Shown piece after piece: positions 5,270 to 5,672 of a stretch of 5,672 nucleotides of DNA. The stretch spans positions 1-5,672 of the forward strand of contig JACQIH010000051.1 in assembly GCA_016198625.1 (NCBI GenBank), given 5' to 3'. Position 1 is the stretch's first letter; every line of letters starts with the position of its first letter. A model generated the notes under the pieces. That model was not told the origin of the DNA. It worked only from the letters and a program-made list of their open reading frames with translations, and did no database searches. The position numbers and the translations under genes are program-made. Source of the stretch: Candidatus Aenigmatarchaeota archaeon. GTDB lineage: Archaea; Aenigmatarchaeota; Aenigmatarchaeia; GW2011-AR5.

Positions 5270-5289
5270 AACTTTGCTGCTTCAAAGTT
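5270..5289. promoter_or_regulatory. Perfect 7-bp dyad near the predicted tbp start site
   Basis: AACTTTG (5270-5276) and CAAAGTT (5283-5289) are perfect reverse complements separated by CTGCTT. The dyad lies between the proximal TATA decamer and the tbp start codon and covers the predicted transcription start near 5284. That is a common position for archaeal repressor operators. If the transcript begins upstream of 5270, it could instead form a small 5' leader hairpin. Confidence 0.45.
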
Positions 5290-5309
5290 TGGAAAGAGTT
5301 CCGCGGGGA

Positions 5310-5672
5310 GTGTTTGTCATCGCCGAGAAAATTAAAATCGAGAACGTCGTTGCTTCTACTGACATCAAGAAAATAATATCGCTTGACAAGCTTCTTACGG
5401 TGCTGGAGGCGAGCGAATACGAGCCCGAGCAGTTCCCGGGGCTTGTCTATCGCCTGGACGAGCCGCGCGTCGCGACGCTGGTTTTCCGCAGCGGCAAGAT
5501 CATATGCGTGGGCGCGCGCAGCACTTCCGATGCCAAAAGGGCATTGCAGAAAACAGTGCGCAACATAAAGAAAATCGGCATACGCGTGAACGAGAACGCG
5601 ATAAAAGTAAAGATAGAAAATATAGTGGTTTCCGTCAACCTTGGCAAGGAGCTTAATCTGGACCAGCTGGCG
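5310..5672 (+). CDS. tbp: TATA-binding protein, N-terminal two thirds (runs off the right edge)
   Basis: There are 121 codons, open at the right edge; the full protein should be about 180-190 residues. The first TBP repeat runs from KIKIENVVAST (7-17) through EYEPEQFPGLVYRLDEPR (36-53) and TLVFRSGKIICVGARS (56-71). The second begins with VKIENIVVSVNLGKELNLDQL (100-120). F42 and F59 occupy the positions of the DNA-kinking phenylalanines of the first repeat. TBP binds box A and recruits TFB and RNA polymerase, so it is needed for all transcription. The start is taken at GTG 5310, the nearest recognised in-frame start. In-frame TTG codons lie further upstream at 5289 and 5274. GGGGAG at 5305-5310 directly touches this GTG, which is an awkward spacing. 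The typical TBP beginning (M)AEKIKIEN would start at ATC 5319. The gene diverges from yjbQ across the TATA array and may be autoregulated. Confidence 0.97.
   Translation, partial: MFVIAEKIKIENVVASTDIKKIISLDKLLTVLEASEYEPEQFPGLVYRLDEPRVATLVFRSGKIICVGARSTSDAKRALQKTVRNIKKIGIRVNENAIKVKIENIVVSVNLGKELNLDQLA

Noticed and set aside
1..5672. Search for CRISPR arrays, tRNA or rRNA genes, transposases, insertion-sequence ends and toxin-antitoxin pairs
   Set aside because: No evenly spaced repeats, cloverleaf-like segments, rRNA-like blocks or transposase motifs were seen. The small paired genes show membrane helices rather than toxin or antitoxin signatures.

Overview
The window is archaeal. It holds the end of gatD and the whole of gatE, the two subunits of the archaeon-specific glutamyl-tRNA(Gln) amidotransferase. 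It also carries an archaeal/eukaryotic-type diphthamide enzyme (Dph6) and the first two thirds of a TATA-binding protein gene. Upstream of several genes there are TATA boxes about 26-31 bp from the start codon, as expected for leaderless or nearly leaderless archaeal transcripts. Gene packing is tight, proteins are short and base composition is moderately GC-rich. This would fit a small-genome archaeon (a DPANN lineage is possible), but the sequence alone does not fix the lineage.

Layout. Positions 1-2563 (+) form a translationally coupled operon: 3' end of gatD, a metallo-beta-lactamase-fold hydrolase, then gatE, with stops and starts overlapping. Positions 2564-2655 are a short AT-rich gap with TATA-like elements and a dyad enclosing an orphan Shine-Dalgarno motif. 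Next is a 129-residue four-helix membrane protein of unknown function (+). Its stop codon directly abuts the stop of a convergent small single-pass membrane protein (-). Still on the minus strand and reading leftward from the right: yjbQ/UPF0047, a 70-residue two-helix membrane protein 1 nt behind it, dph6 with its own leaderless promoter, and a compact HExxH zincin-like protein. At the right end tbp (+) diverges from yjbQ. The roughly 100-bp spacer between them holds three copies of a TATA-type decamer and a second dyad near the predicted tbp start site.

How the genes fit together. Much of the window is informational: Gln-tRNA(Gln) formation by GatDE, diphthamide on elongation factor 2 by Dph6, and transcription initiation by TBP. 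The metallohydrolase, the zincin and the three small membrane proteins have no assigned role. I see no mobile element, CRISPR array, tRNA or rRNA, and no convincing new multi-gene system. The most distinctive signals are the TATA-box array in front of the TBP gene itself, the hydrolase embedded between gatD and gatE, and the compact zincin. No gene-free stretch exceeds 300 bases.
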